The position numbers were made by a program, and so were the translations under genes. From Dehalococcoidia bacterium (GTDB lineage Bacteria; Chloroflexota; Dehalococcoidia; GIF9; AB-539-J10), in the NCBI GenBank assembly GCA_007129495.1, contig SKVJ01000015.1, positions 32,957-96,956 on the forward strand: a stretch of DNA of 64,000 bases, written 5' to 3'. Positions within the stretch are counted from its first letter, which is position 1, and each line of letters begins with the position of its first letter. Of the stretch, positions 35,274-45,400 are shown piece by piece. The notes beneath the pieces are model-generated. The model was given only the letters and a program-made list of their open reading frames with translations, ran no database searches and was not told where the DNA came from.

Positions 35274-36803
35274 TTGAATCGAGCTCTATTAGTGATAGAC
35301 ATGCTTCGCGGATTCCTGGAAGAAGGGAATCCCCTATATTGCGGCGAACGAGCACGAAGGATAATCCCCTCTGTCCAGAGACTGCTCCAAGAGGAGACCG
35401 CGCAAGGGACACCTGTGCTCTTCGTTTGTGACCACCACGCACCGGATGACCCGGAGTTTCGCCAGTTCCCGCCGCATTGCGTGGAGGGTTCTCTGGAAGC
35501 CGAGATTATTCCGGAACTCGCCGATTTCGGCAGCACCACTATCCGCAAGCGACATTTCAGCGCGTTCACGGACACCGAGTTGGCAACTGTACTGGAAGAT
35601 CTCGATCTGGACACGCTCATCCTGTGCGGTGTGTGTACAGATATCTGCATACTTCATACCGCGGCAAGCGCCAGAGACGCTGGTTACGAAGTGATGGTTC
35701 CCGCAGATTGTGTTGCGTCGTTCGATGAGAAGAAGCATATCTTCGCTCTTGATCACATGGAGAAGGTTCTCGGCGTAAAGGTGACCTCACCCTCAACTCC
35801 ACCACCTATCTGCAGCGAGTGGCCCATTCCGCAGAATTGGTTGGATGGGGATACAGCAGACGTGTACTTTCCTCGCACCGTGGAAATCCTTAAGAAGGAA
35901 GGAATCAATCCGGTAACCACTATGGAGGTGTATCCTCAGAACGATGGCGTCTTCTGTGGCATCGAGGAAGTTAAGGCGCTGCTTGCCCAAGCACTGCCTT
36001 CCGGAGAATCGGAAGTATGGGCTCTCGACGAAGGTCAGTCTTTCTCCAGAAAAGAGGTGACGCTTCGCATTACCGCTCCGTACCAGTCCTTCGGGGTGTA
36101 CGAAACGTGTTATCTCGGGATCCTGGCACACTGCAGTGGCTGGGCTACCGCTGCTCGTGAATGCGTGCAAGCAGCCAGAGGTATTCCTTTGCTGAGTTTC
36201 GGAGCCCGGCATGTGCATCCCTCGGTGGTTGGCGTTATGGAGTATTCGGCGATCGTCGGTGGGTGCGCAGGCTGCGCCAGCACGGCAGGAGCGAATCTCG
36301 CAGGCATGAATCCCGTCGGGACAATTCCTCATGCCCTCATCATTATCATGGGCTCGACTACCGCTGCGACACTGGCATTTGACAGAGAAGTCGACCCGAA
36401 CGTCCCGAGAATCGCGCTCGTCGACACCTTCGAGGACGAAGTTCGCGAAAGTGTTACCGTGGCAAAGGCGATGGGACGTCGACTCTCCGGTGTCAGGCTG
36501 GACACCCCTTCTGAGCGCGGCAGAGTCACCTCCGTTCTTGTCAAGGAAGTGAGAGCATGGCTAGACCTCGAGGGATTCAACAATGTCAGGATCACGGTGA
36601 GTGGGGGACTGAGTCCCGATCGGATTCGGTACTTTCTTGATGAGGGCGCGCCTGTTGACACGTTCGCTGTGGGGAGTTACATAAGCGATGCCAGACCCAT
36701 CAACTTCACGGCAGACCTACACCAGGTCGATGGCAGACCTATCGCCAAACGAGGACGAATGCCGGGAGTGACCCCCAATCCCCGGTTGAAGAGGGTCATC
36801 TGA
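35274..36803 (+). CDS. Fused nicotinamidase - nicotinate phosphoribosyltransferase
   Basis: 509 residues in one frame. The N-terminal part (1-175) is a cysteine hydrolase: D9 (VIDML), K92 (KRHFSAF), nucleophile C125 (TDICI), with a metal site D53/H55 and H68 (PPHCV), the pattern of nicotinamidase PncA. The C-terminal part (about 195-509) is a nicotinate phosphoribosyltransferase with SFGARHVHP, GMNPVGTIPHA and VSGGLSPDRI. Together they would turn nicotinamide into nicotinate and then nicotinate mononucleotide for NAD salvage. The start is TTG 35274 with GAGGAG six bases before. The lack of an internal stop or frame change argues for a real fusion. It follows purH by 56 bases, near other PRPP-using enzymes. 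Confidence 0.88.
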   Translation: MNRALLVIDMLRGFLEEGNPLYCGERARRIIPSVQRLLQEETAQGTPVLFVCDHHAPDDPEFRQFPPHCVEGSLEAEIIPELADFGSTTIRKRHFSAFTDTELATVLEDLDLDTLILCGVCTDICILHTAASARDAGYEVMVPADCVASFDEKKHIFALDHMEKVLGVKVTSPSTPPPICSEWPIPQNWLDGDTADVYFPRTVEILKKEGINPVTTMEVYPQNDGVFCGIEEVKALLAQALPSGESEVWALDEGQSFSRKEVTLRITAPYQSFGVYETCYLGILAHCSGWATAARECVQAARGIPLLSFGARHVHPSVVGVMEYSAIVGGCAGCASTAGANLAGMNPVGTIPHALIIIMGSTTAATLAFDREVDPNVPRIALVDTFEDEVRESVTVAKAMGRRLSGVRLDTPSERGRVTSVLVKEVRAWLDLEGFNNVRITVSGGLSPDRIRYFLDEGAPVDTFAVGSYISDARPINFTADLHQVDGRPIAKRGRMPGVTPNPRLKRVI

Positions 36804-36892
36804 CCGGGGGAGAATCTGGTTTCTTGACGACTGGTCTCGGGGTCTACCTGAGGTCCTCATCCTCATCTCGTCGATTACGTTCTGGGTGATGT

Positions 36893-37972
36893 ATGGATAC
36901 GCCTGCACACAGGACAGGGATCGCACACTTGCCACTCCACGGCGGACATGCGCCAAGTTGGCTCTTTCAGAGGATGACCAGGCTTGCGAGAGAAGTCACA
37001 ACGGCAATCATCCTCGATTTCGGCCCGGAAGAAGTACTGCGGCGCCTCGCTGATCCCTTCTGGTTTCAGGCCTTTGGTTGCGTACTAGGCTATGATTGGC
37101 ACTCGAGCGGTGTCACGACAACGGTCTGCGGCGCACTCAAGGCGGGACTGGCAGGTTCCGAACATGAGCTTGGCCTTTTCGTGGCAGGAGGAAAGGCAAA
37201 GGCAGGCCGGGCCACTCCTTCTCACATAACTGCCCATGCAGAGCGTTTGACCGTGGATCCGTCAGGTCTCATATACGCCAGCCGCATGTCCGCAAAGGTC
37301 GATAGCGTGGCATTGCAGGATGGCTACGACCTGTATCACCACTCGATGTTCTTCACCAAAGACGGAAAATGGGCAGTTGTCCAACAGGGCATGAACACCA
37401 GTTCAGGATATGCACGTCGCTACCACTGGCTGGGAGAGGCCGTCCTGGATTTCTGCCGCGAACCTCAAACAGCAATCTGCTCGAATTCGCGTGGACAGGC
37501 GTTCAATCTGGTCGCTCACGAAAGCACACCTGCCCGCAGTGCTATAGCGCGCATGCCAACCGACTTCAAGCCGGGCACGCTGAAGCTCGAATTTGAACGC
37601 CTCCGAGTACTCGCCATGCCTCGCCGCGAATACATCACTGTGAAGGATGTGAACCTTTCGCGCATCGGACGCTTCCTGGACTCCATACAGGCAGAGCACC
37701 CAAAAGATTTCTCGAGTGTGCTGTCACTGCCCGGTGTGGGCCCTAAGACCGTCAGGGCGATGTCACTTATAGCGGATCTCGTGTACGGAGCCCCGACCAG
37801 TTTTCGCGACCCCGCCACCTACAGTTTCGCCCACGGAGGTAAAGACGGCTACCCATTTCCGGTTGACCGTGCTCTGTACGACACAAGCATTCGGCTGCTC
37901 ACAGATGCCGTGCGCCGATCGAGGCTCAACGATCATGAGAAAGGAGCGGTACTTAGACGCCTGAAGTCATGA
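36893..37972 (+). CDS. DUF763 family protein with helix-hairpin-helix motif
   Basis: 359 residues of a family common in archaea and scattered in bacteria, function unknown. N-terminal HRTGIAHLPLHGGHAPSWLF is the DUF763 signature. At about residues 276-287 LPGVGPKTVRAM is a helix-hairpin-helix DNA-binding motif as in base-excision glycosylases. The C-terminal part is rich in charged residues. It may act on nucleic acid, but this is inference. It follows the NAD-salvage fusion by 89 bases. Confidence 0.88.
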   Translation: MDTPAHRTGIAHLPLHGGHAPSWLFQRMTRLAREVTTAIILDFGPEEVLRRLADPFWFQAFGCVLGYDWHSSGVTTTVCGALKAGLAGSEHELGLFVAGGKAKAGRATPSHITAHAERLTVDPSGLIYASRMSAKVDSVALQDGYDLYHHSMFFTKDGKWAVVQQGMNTSSGYARRYHWLGEAVLDFCREPQTAICSNSRGQAFNLVAHESTPARSAIARMPTDFKPGTLKLEFERLRVLAMPRREYITVKDVNLSRIGRFLDSIQAEHPKDFSSVLSLPGVGPKTVRAMSLIADLVYGAPTSFRDPATYSFAHGGKDGYPFPVDRALYDTSIRLLTDAVRRSRLNDHEKGAVLRRLKS

Positions 37973-38064
37973 GTTACCAGACTTCTGACCTAATCCCTGG
38001 CAGGTCTGCGCTTCGTTATACCGTAAGAACAGGAATCGGGACCTGACACAGAGGAAGAACACAT

Positions 38065-38547
38065 ATGACATGGCTTGATATAGCAGTGGCCGCCACAGTC
38101 TGCATCAGCGCCGTGATTGGGTTCTGGAAAGGTCTGCTCCAAGCCGTCATCGGGATCGCGGGCTTACTCGGCGGAGTCCTAATTGCCGGACAGTTCTATC
38201 GGCAGTTGGCAGTTGCACTCTGGCCCTCAAGTGGGGTGTGGTCCTTCGCTGCCGCCTATGCCATAATCCTCTTCGGCATCATTGCCGCTGCCGCATTGAT
38301 AGCCACCGTGCTGCTGCGTCTGGTTCGCATGACGCCCCTGGGAATCGCTGACCGCTGTCTGGGAATGGCGGCTGGGGCACTGATTGTGGTTATTGTCTGG
38401 TCGTTCGCCCTTACGATCTTCTTAAGTGTTATACCTGGGTCCGACTTTCTGATTGCCGACTCGCCACTGGCGCGCGCAATTGTGAACTGGTTGGCAGCTG
38501 CCCGCGCCATACCGCCCGCTGCAAGCTACCCTGTCCAGTCGCTGTGA
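38065..38547 (+). CDS. CvpA family membrane protein
   Basis: 160 residues with four strongly hydrophobic segments (about 3-20, 28-46, 60-85, 103-125). The N-terminal WLDIAVAATVCISAVIGFWKG and GLLGGVLIAGQFY resemble CvpA (colicin V production) family proteins. The role of the family is unclear and mostly linked to envelope stress. Start has GAGGAAG upstream. It converges with trxA. Confidence 0.8.
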   Translation: MTWLDIAVAATVCISAVIGFWKGLLQAVIGIAGLLGGVLIAGQFYRQLAVALWPSSGVWSFAAAYAIILFGIIAAAALIATVLLRLVRMTPLGIADRCLGMAAGALIVVIVWSFALTIFLSVIPGSDFLIADSPLARAIVNWLAAARAIPPAASYPVQSL

Positions 38548-38585
38548 GCCCGTGGTGATTCGATGCTGCCACCGGTTGAGGTTCG

Positions 38586-38912
38586 CTATTCACCCACTAT
38601 GGCATCCAGCATCTTCATCAACTCTTTCTTAGGTTTGAGCCCCACGATCTGCTGTGCCGGCTCACCATTCTTGAAGATCAACAGAGTGGGAATCGCCGCG
38701 ATGCCGTACTTGGCTGCTATCGCACTATTGTCCTCGACGTTGACCTTCGCGAAATCGACCCTGCCCTCATACTCCTTGGCAAGTTCATCGATTACCGGAG
38801 CCGCAGCCAGACACGGAGCACACCATTGCGCCCAGAAATCAACAAGAACGGGAACGCCGGAATCAAGTACCGATTGCTGAAAGTGCTCTTCGCCGGTGAT
38901 GGCCTGTACCAT
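38586..38912 (-). CDS. trxA: Thioredoxin, WCAPC active site
   Basis: 108 residues of plain thioredoxin fold, no signal peptide. The active site is WCAPC, not the usual WCGPC, so the redox potential may differ. cis-Pro in AAIPTLLIF. AGGAGG lies twelve bases before ATG 38912. Three bases follow the tatD stop, so it is probably in the same operon. Confidence 0.92.
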   Translation of the reverse strand: MVQAITGEEHFQQSVLDSGVPVLVDFWAQWCAPCLAAAPVIDELAKEYEGRVDFAKVNVEDNSAIAAKYGIAAIPTLLIFKNGEPAQQIVGLKPKKELMKMLDAIVGE

Positions 38913-38915
38913 GTG

Positions 38916-39710
38916 TTATGAAACCTCCTCTAGTGTCTGAGACATAGTGCAACCAAGAACGCACCTAGCCGCACGAGTTGTGATTCTCGCTACCTTATCC
39001 TCGTTTTCCGCTCTCAATTCCGCAACCGCTCTCAAGCTTCTGAGCACATCCGCGGGATACGACTGGTACTTTTCGGTGCGCCCGTACCAGACTGGCGCGT
39101 CAGTTTCAAGTAACAACTGCTCCAACCGCACCGAGCGGACAACTCGCCTGTGTTCTTCATGATACTCAGTGGCGGGCGTTGCCGATATGTAGTAGCCTGC
39201 ATCCATTATACCCCGCAGCACACTGCTGAAGCCAGTAAACCAGTGGAAGACTGCATTTGCCACCCCGGATTCACGTACCAGATTTAGCGCATCAGCCCAT
39301 GCATAGCGACTGTGCACCAGAACGGGACGTTGCGCTGCAGCGGCCAATGCGAGAACCTCGGAGAACACTTTCTGCTGCGTCTCTTTCGAGACTTGCGCCA
39401 GTGTACGTTTATGATAATCCAGTCCCACTTCGCCCACGGCACAGGCCGCCATAAGGTTGTCTTGAATGAACTTCAACTCACTGGCAATGCATACCCCATC
39501 GTAGTTCCCCAAGTGAGACGGATGAAGGCCGAAGGCAGGATGCACGAAGCCAGGCCATCTCTCAGCGATGCGAAGAGTCTTCTCATTGGACACCATGTCC
39601 GTGCCTACCGCCACCACACCTGTAACCCCCACTTTCCTGGCGCCGTCCAGTGCAGCCTCGACATTCGTAAGCTGGTCAAGATGGGCATGGGTGTCGAATA
39701 GTGCATTCAC
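38916..39710 (-). CDS. TatD family metal-dependent hydrolase
   Basis: 264 residues. Metal ligands appear in order: DTHAHLD (N-terminus), GEVGLDYH, VHSRYAWAD, VFHWFTGF, and LETDAP near the C-terminus. The family contains 3'-to-5' DNA exonucleases and related phosphoesterases. The ATG overlaps the stop of the upstream small gene by four bases (ATGA). Confidence 0.9.
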   Translation of the reverse strand: MNALFDTHAHLDQLTNVEAALDGARKVGVTGVVAVGTDMVSNEKTLRIAERWPGFVHPAFGLHPSHLGNYDGVCIASELKFIQDNLMAACAVGEVGLDYHKRTLAQVSKETQQKVFSEVLALAAAAQRPVLVHSRYAWADALNLVRESGVANAVFHWFTGFSSVLRGIMDAGYYISATPATEYHEEHRRVVRSVRLEQLLLETDAPVWYGRTEKYQSYPADVLRSLRAVAELRAENEDKVARITTRAARCVLGCTMSQTLEEVS

Positions 39711-40018
39711 CCCTGTCGTTCTTCCCTCATTCTGCGGTAGAGTTGCAATCCTTCCTCCGTCGGCTCATACGCATGTAATGCTCCTCGACCTCCGGTCATA
39801 CGATTAATGAGGCCGGCCCTTATCAGGACACGAAGCATCGTCTCCCCGAAGAACCCGGTGAGCTGAAGATTATGATCTGCTATCGCACGTCCGGTTTCAT
39901 CATACCTCGAGCAGATGCGCTCGAGAAGCCGCGCCGGTTCCTCATCAAGGCTGCGCACTAACTCCTGCATCGTGTCTGTCTGGTGAATCCTGTTCACGAA
40001 TTCGGCATATGCCGCCAT
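39707..40018 (-). CDS. Small protein, possible winged-helix
   Basis: 103 residues, no family recognised. GFFGETMLRVLIRAGLINRMTGG followed by AYEPTEEGLQLYRRMREE is laid out like a winged helix (helix-turn-helix, then a C-terminal helix). It has a good promoter of its own and is co-transcribed with tatD. Confidence 0.7.
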   Translation of the reverse strand: MAAYAEFVNRIHQTDTMQELVRSLDEEPARLLERICSRYDETGRAIADHNLQLTGFFGETMLRVLIRAGLINRMTGGRGALHAYEPTEEGLQLYRRMREERQG

Positions 40019-40051
40019 TACATACCCCCAACTATGTCCTACGGATTAACT

Positions 40052-40080
40052 ATTCTAGAGAGTGAGCGAGCAGATGACAA
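40052..40080 (-). promoter_or_regulatory. Promoter for the small gene, tatD and trxA
   Basis: TTGTCA (40075-40080), 17 bases, TAGAAT (40052-40057), minus strand; start expected near 40045. It is back to back with the padR promoter. Confidence 0.6.
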
Positions 40081-40093
40081 ACATCCGTTCAGA

Positions 40094-40122
40094 TTGACAG
40101 CGACGGCTGGCACTGCTAGTGT
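40094..40122 (+). promoter_or_regulatory. padR promoter
   Basis: TTGACA (40094-40099), 17 bases, TAGTGT (40117-40122). A PadR operator may overlap it, but no clear dyad was found. Confidence 0.6.
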
Positions 40123-40152
40123 TCGCTTCGGTATGAACACGTGGAGGGCGGA

Positions 40153-40491
40153 ATGGCAAACCATGAACGAGAACTACTCAAAGGAAGCACCGACTGCCTG
40201 GTTCTGAGTGTTATTAATGATCGCCCCACGTACGGTTATGCCCTGATCCGAGAATTGAAGTCGCGTAGCAGCGGCTATTTTCGTTTCCGGGAGGGTACAC
40301 TCTATCCGGCACTTCACCGGATGGAGAAAGAGGAACTCATCGAGGGGCGCTGGCAAACCCTCCCCAATGGCCAAGAACGCCGTTACTACTACATCACGGA
40401 ACGGGGTCGGGAAGCATTGGAGCACAAACTCCTCACATGGTCTGATTTCTCAGCAGCTGTGAAATCGGTCCTCACTCCCGGGACTACCTAG
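40153..40491 (+). CDS. PadR family transcriptional regulator
   Basis: 112 residues from ATG 40153, with GGAGGG before it. The PadR winged helix has LKGSTDCLVLSVINDRPTYG, then FREGTLYPALHRMEKEELI and RRYYYITERGREALE. The pattern of a PadR gene followed directly by a membrane protein with an N-terminal helical domain is common; the regulator usually represses the pair. Nine bases precede the next ORF. Confidence 0.92.
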   Translation: MANHERELLKGSTDCLVLSVINDRPTYGYALIRELKSRSSGYFRFREGTLYPALHRMEKEELIEGRWQTLPNGQERRYYYITERGREALEHKLLTWSDFSAAVKSVLTPGTT

Positions 40492-40499
40492 GAACGCCA

Positions 40500-41387
40500 A
40501 TGTCCAGGAACCTGGTCGAGTACGTCTCCTTCTTGTGTGGGAGCGTGAGGGTTGACTCTCGCACTCGCGCGTCCATAAACAGGGAGCTTCGCACACATCT
40601 CGAGGACCACGCAGAAGACCTCAAGAAGGATGGTCGCAGCGAGCCTGACGCAACCCGCGATGCAATCCTGTCTTTCGGGAATCCATCTGTCATAGCCCGG
40701 GACCTGCTCATGGTTCACTCTCGAGGCACTTGGAAGGATGCCTTTCTGGTCTCTCTACCGCACCTTCTCATGGCACTTCTGCTCACTTCGTACTATCAGC
40801 AGAGCCTTGCATGCGCTGTCGCGGTGTTCGTGATCGCCAGTCTTGGCATCGCCCAGACAGTAACGGGCAAAGCGCCTGCATGGTCATTCAGTTGGTTGGG
40901 TTACTGCCTTGTGCCCGCGATCCTTGCCATATTCCTCCTGTTGGGAGCGCGTCATTGGTGGACAGTACTTGGCATAGCCTACATACCGTGCGCCGTCATC
41001 GTCATCGTTCACGTCATCAGACACACAGTCACTCGAGACCCATTGTATCTATCGCTCATGCTCTCACCATGGGCGGTCATTACGGTGTGGTCCATCGCGA
41101 CTCATACCTTCACTGACTTGCACACGGCACACCTGGACTCACTTCGGATCCTGCTCTACGGTCGTGAACTGGTGGGAAGCTTCGTTGCGCTGGCGATATC
41201 CAGCTTCGTGTTTACACGCATCGCACCACGGTGGGGTAAGGCGATCGCTCTTATTGTGCCTCTCGCGGTGGTTTTCGCCGGCGTTTCAGTACGCTGCTGG
41301 GCGGATATGTCTCTCTTAGCGTGGTTCGTGTCCACAGTAGCGCTCGTACTCGTGTCAGCGCCAACAGTGAGAGAGTTCTTACGCTAA
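40500..41387 (+). CDS. PadR-associated membrane protein (HAAS/permease-prefix type)
   Basis: 295 residues. The N-terminal 70 residues are soluble and helical (INRELRTHLEDHAEDLKKDG, then DATRDAILSFGNPSVIARDL), typical of the HAAS/DUF1700-like domain found beside PadR. The rest has about eight hydrophobic segments. Function unknown; probably cotranscribed with padR. Its end converges with ruvB after 9 bases. Confidence 0.75.
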   Translation: MSRNLVEYVSFLCGSVRVDSRTRASINRELRTHLEDHAEDLKKDGRSEPDATRDAILSFGNPSVIARDLLMVHSRGTWKDAFLVSLPHLLMALLLTSYYQQSLACAVAVFVIASLGIAQTVTGKAPAWSFSWLGYCLVPAILAIFLLLGARHWWTVLGIAYIPCAVIVIVHVIRHTVTRDPLYLSLMLSPWAVITVWSIATHTFTDLHTAHLDSLRILLYGRELVGSFVALAISSFVFTRIAPRWGKAIALIVPLAVVFAGVSVRCWADMSLLAWFVSTVALVLVSAPTVREFLR

Positions 41388-41396
41388 AAGCACAGA

Positions 41397-42449
41397 CTAT
41401 TCTTCCCAGAGTCCTGCCTGATTGGAATACTTGCGGGTGTATGGTAGTCCAAGATGCCCATATGCGAGACGTGACGCTACGCGTCCCCTCGGTGTTCTAT
41501 CGATAAAACCCAACTGCAGCAAGTAGGGTTCATACACGTCGGTTATGGTGTCCGCGTCCTCACTCACCGAGGCTGCGATAGTATCCAGCCCAACCGGCCC
41601 ACCGTCGAACTTATCAACAATTGTGTGCAGAATCTTACGGTCGATCTCATCCAGGCCAATCGAGTCAATCTCCAGCCGATCCAGTCCCTCCTGCGCAATC
41701 ACGCCGGATATGGTGCCGTCAGCAACCACCTGAGTGAAATCGCGCAGCCGTCGAAGCAGTCGATTGGCAACCCGAGGAGTGCCCCTCGAGCGCCGGGCGA
41801 TATGCCCCAACCCGACATCATCCGTAGGTACCCGCATGATAGCTGCAGAGCGCTTAAGGATAAGGCAGATGGCATCCTCGTCGTAGAAATCGAGATGGCA
41901 TGTGATTCCAAACCGGTCGCGTAGAGGAGGGCTCAATAATGAGTAACGGGTTGTAGCCCCCACCAGCGTGAAGCGCGGAAGATTCAGTCTCAGTCCTCTC
42001 GCACCAGGCCCCTTACCGAGGAAGATATCGAAGACGAAATCCTCCATAGCGGGGTAGAGCTTCTCCTCGACAACCCTGCTGAGGCGATGTACTTCATCAA
42101 TAAAGATTACATCACCTTCAGACACGTTGGTAAGAACCGCAGCCAAGTCGCCCGGTCTCTCGATTGCGGGCCCTGATGTCACTTTGACACTGACACCCAA
42201 CTCAACGGCAACAATATGCGCAAGCGTGGTCTTTCCTAGCCCAGGAGGACCGTGGAGCAGCGTGTGATCAAGCGGCTCACCGCGCTTCCTGGCGGCAGCA
42301 ATTGCGATCTTAAGTTGCTCCTTGACCTTCGATTGACCAACGAAGTCGTCGAGCCGTTGAGGACGCAGGCTTGATTCGATCGGTGTGTCCTCAACAGCCG
42401 ATTCTCCTGATAGTATCCGCTCACCCTCTTCAGGTGTACCTTGAGCCAT
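41397..42449 (-). CDS. ruvB: Holliday junction DNA helicase RuvB
   Basis: AAA+ motor of branch migration. 350 residues. Walker [12 protein letters not shown], Walker [11 protein letters not shown], sensor GATTR, arginine-finger region LRDRFGI and the C-terminal winged helix ([20 protein letters not shown]) are all present. It lies 43 bases after rpoC. ruvA and ruvC are not in the window. Confidence 0.97.
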   Translation of the reverse strand: MAQGTPEEGERILSGESAVEDTPIESSLRPQRLDDFVGQSKVKEQLKIAIAAARKRGEPLDHTLLHGPPGLGKTTLAHIVAVELGVSVKVTSGPAIERPGDLAAVLTNVSEGDVIFIDEVHRLSRVVEEKLYPAMEDFVFDIFLGKGPGARGLRLNLPRFTLVGATTRYSLLSPPLRDRFGITCHLDFYDEDAICLILKRSAAIMRVPTDDVGLGHIARRSRGTPRVANRLLRRLRDFTQVVADGTISGVIAQEGLDRLEIDSIGLDEIDRKILHTIVDKFDGGPVGLDTIAASVSEDADTITDVYEPYLLQLGFIDRTPRGRVASRLAYGHLGLPYTRKYSNQAGLWEE

Positions 42450-42492
42450 ACTAGAGCATCATCCGATTACTCGTATCGTTCCCTCCAACATC

Positions 42493-45400
42493 TCATGAAG
42501 AGAGGAGGCCCATCGGTTCCACTTCCTCAGTCGGGCTTTCAATTGCTCTGACCGGTTTCGACACTCCCTGGGATGGGATCAGTTTGCCAAGAATGACGTT
42601 TTCTTTCAATCCTCTGAGCCTATCAACCTTGCCACGAAGGGCTGCAGCAGCAAGGACCCTGTTCGTCTCCTGGAAGGAGGCGGCGGCAAGCCAACTGTCT
42701 TTGTTAAGGCTGGCCCTGGTAATCCCGAGAAGGACCGCTTGAGCGGTCGCGGGCTCCCCTCCTTCAGCCAACACCCTGGTATTCACATCCTCGTAATCGA
42801 AGCGGTCCACCAGCTCTCCAGGAAGAAGCTCGGTGTCACCCGACGACAGGACCTCAACCCGCCTCAACATCTGACGAACGATTGTTGCAACGTGTTTGTC
42901 ATGAATGCTAACGCCTTGCGAGCAGTACACTCGCTGAATCTCGTCGATGATGTACTGTTGCGTCGCTTCCTTGCCCAAGATGCGAAGGATAGAATGCGGA
43001 TTGATTACCCCTTCGGTCAGCTGCTGGCCAATGTACACGGAATCTCCAGTCTGGACGGTTAACCGTGCCCCTACCGGAATCGGGTACTCACGCTCCTCCG
43101 TCTCCGTGTATCGAACTCGCACGAGTCCTTCTTCAACGTTGGCTCGACCGGACACGCGAGCCACTCCTTCCTGAGCCGTGACAGTCACGGGGAGTTGTGA
43201 GTCAGTCTCGTGATCAACAACCGCCGGCCGGAAGAGCAGCATTCCAACGTCAATCAACTGGCCGTCTTCAACCACTACCTCGGCACTGGCTGGCACAGGA
43301 TACTCATCTTCATACGCAATGGAGTTGGTGATCTTAACAATGCGTCCATCGTCGGTGTCGATGATTTCAGCAATCCCATCCAAGCCCGACAGTACCGAGC
43401 GTCCCTTGGGAGTACGGGCTTCGAACAGCTCCTCAACTCTTGGCAGACCCGTAGTTATGTCGGCACCCACCACACCACCTGTATGGAACGTGCGCAGGGT
43501 CAACTGAGTGCCTGGTTCTCCGATGCTTTGCGCAGCGATGACTCCGACGGCGTTGCCGATCTTCACAAGGCTGCGGGTGGACAGGTCTCTTCCGTAACAG
43601 AACTGGCAGATACCAAACCGGCAGCGGCAGTTCAACGGGGACCGCACGTAGACGCGTTCAACTCCTGCTTCTACAATCCGACGAGCCTTATCCTCATCGA
43701 CTTCTTCATTCCGGGAAACAATAACCTCTCCGGTGGCCGGATCGGTTATGTCGCTCGCCGCGAGGTGGCCAAGCATCCTTTCGCCGAACGGCGGGAGAGT
43801 TCCTCCGCTATGTTCAGCCACAATCCAGGTACCCTCGTTCGTGCCACAGTCCTCTTCCGTCACAATGACATCTTGTGATACATCGACCAGGCGTCTAGTC
43901 AGATACCCGCTGTCAGACGTCCGCAATGCCGTGTCAGCAAGACCTTTCCTGGCACCGTGCGTAGAAATGAAGTACTCCATCGGAGAAAGGCCCTCACGGA
44001 AGCTGGCTTTGATGGGGTAGTCGATAATCTTGCCCGAAGGGTCGGTCATCAGTCCACGCATGCCAGCCATCTGCCTTATCTGAGACATATTACCTTTCGC
44101 TCCGGAAGTGGCCATCATGTAGATAGGACCGTAGCGATCAAGCGAGCTGGAGACGTCTTCAAGTATCTTGTCGGTGGCCTCCATCCATACCTGAACCACG
44201 TTCTCGTAACGCTCGTCCTCAGTGATGAATCCCCGTGAATACTGATCTTCAATAACGCCAACCTGCTCATCGGCCTCGAGGAGGATTTCCGCCTTGTGTG
44301 GTGGCTCTTCAATATCGCTCATTGCGATGGATACACCTGATTTCGAGGCGAAATTGAAGCCAAGGTCTTTCAGGTTATCCAGCACCGCTGCGGTGGCCTC
44401 ATGCCCAAGCACACGGACGCATTCCGAGACCAGCGTCCGTAGAGACGACTTGTTCATAGTCTTATTCAGGAATGGCATCTGGGGCGGCAATGCATCGTTG
44501 AAGAGAATACGACCGACCGTAGTCTGAATCATCTCCCCCTGGTGCCTCACCTGCACCTCTGCGCCGAGATCGACAACTCCTACTTCATACGCAAGTTTGG
44601 CATCGTCGAAGCTGCTGAACGCTTTGCCCTCCCCTTTGGCATGGCGCTGGGGAATGGTCAGGTAGTAGCAGCCCAGCACGATGTCGAGACTGGGGGCAGC
44701 GACCGGCATGCCGTTGCTGGGAAGCAGCATGTTATAGACACTGAGCATGCGCTCGCGAACTTCCCGGATCGCCGCCTTGGACAAAGGCACATGTACCGCC
44801 ATCTGATCACCATCGAAGTCCGCGTTGAAAGCAGAGCAGACGAGTGGATGCAATTGGAACGCATCACCGTCAATCAGTACCGGCTCGAAAGCCTGGATGC
44901 TGAGGCGGTGAAGCGTTGGAGCCCGGTTGAGCATCACGGGTCGCTCTTTCACGACCTCCTGCAACAGATCCCATACCTCCGGACGTGCACGTTCCACCTG
45001 CCGACGGGCCACCTTAACGTTGTTCGCGTAACCCCTCTCCATCAGCTTGTGCATAATGAACGGCTTGAACAATTCGAGTGCAACCCGACGCGGAATACCG
45101 CACTGGTGGAGCTTGAGATCAGGCCCCACTACGATGACTGAACGGCCGCTGTAGTCAACACGTTTGCCGAGTAGATTCTGTCTGAACCTTCCTTGCTTAC
45201 CCGCCAGCATTGCAGAAAGAGACTTCAACGCATGGTTGTTTCCAGTAGTCACCACGCGGCCACGTCGGCCGTTGTCCACGAGGGCATCGACAGCCTCCTG
45301 CAGCATGCGCTTCTCATTTCTTACAATAGCCTCAGGTGCTCCAAGATTCATCAGCCGGCGCAAACGGTTGTTCCGGTTGATGACCCTGCGGTACAGATCG

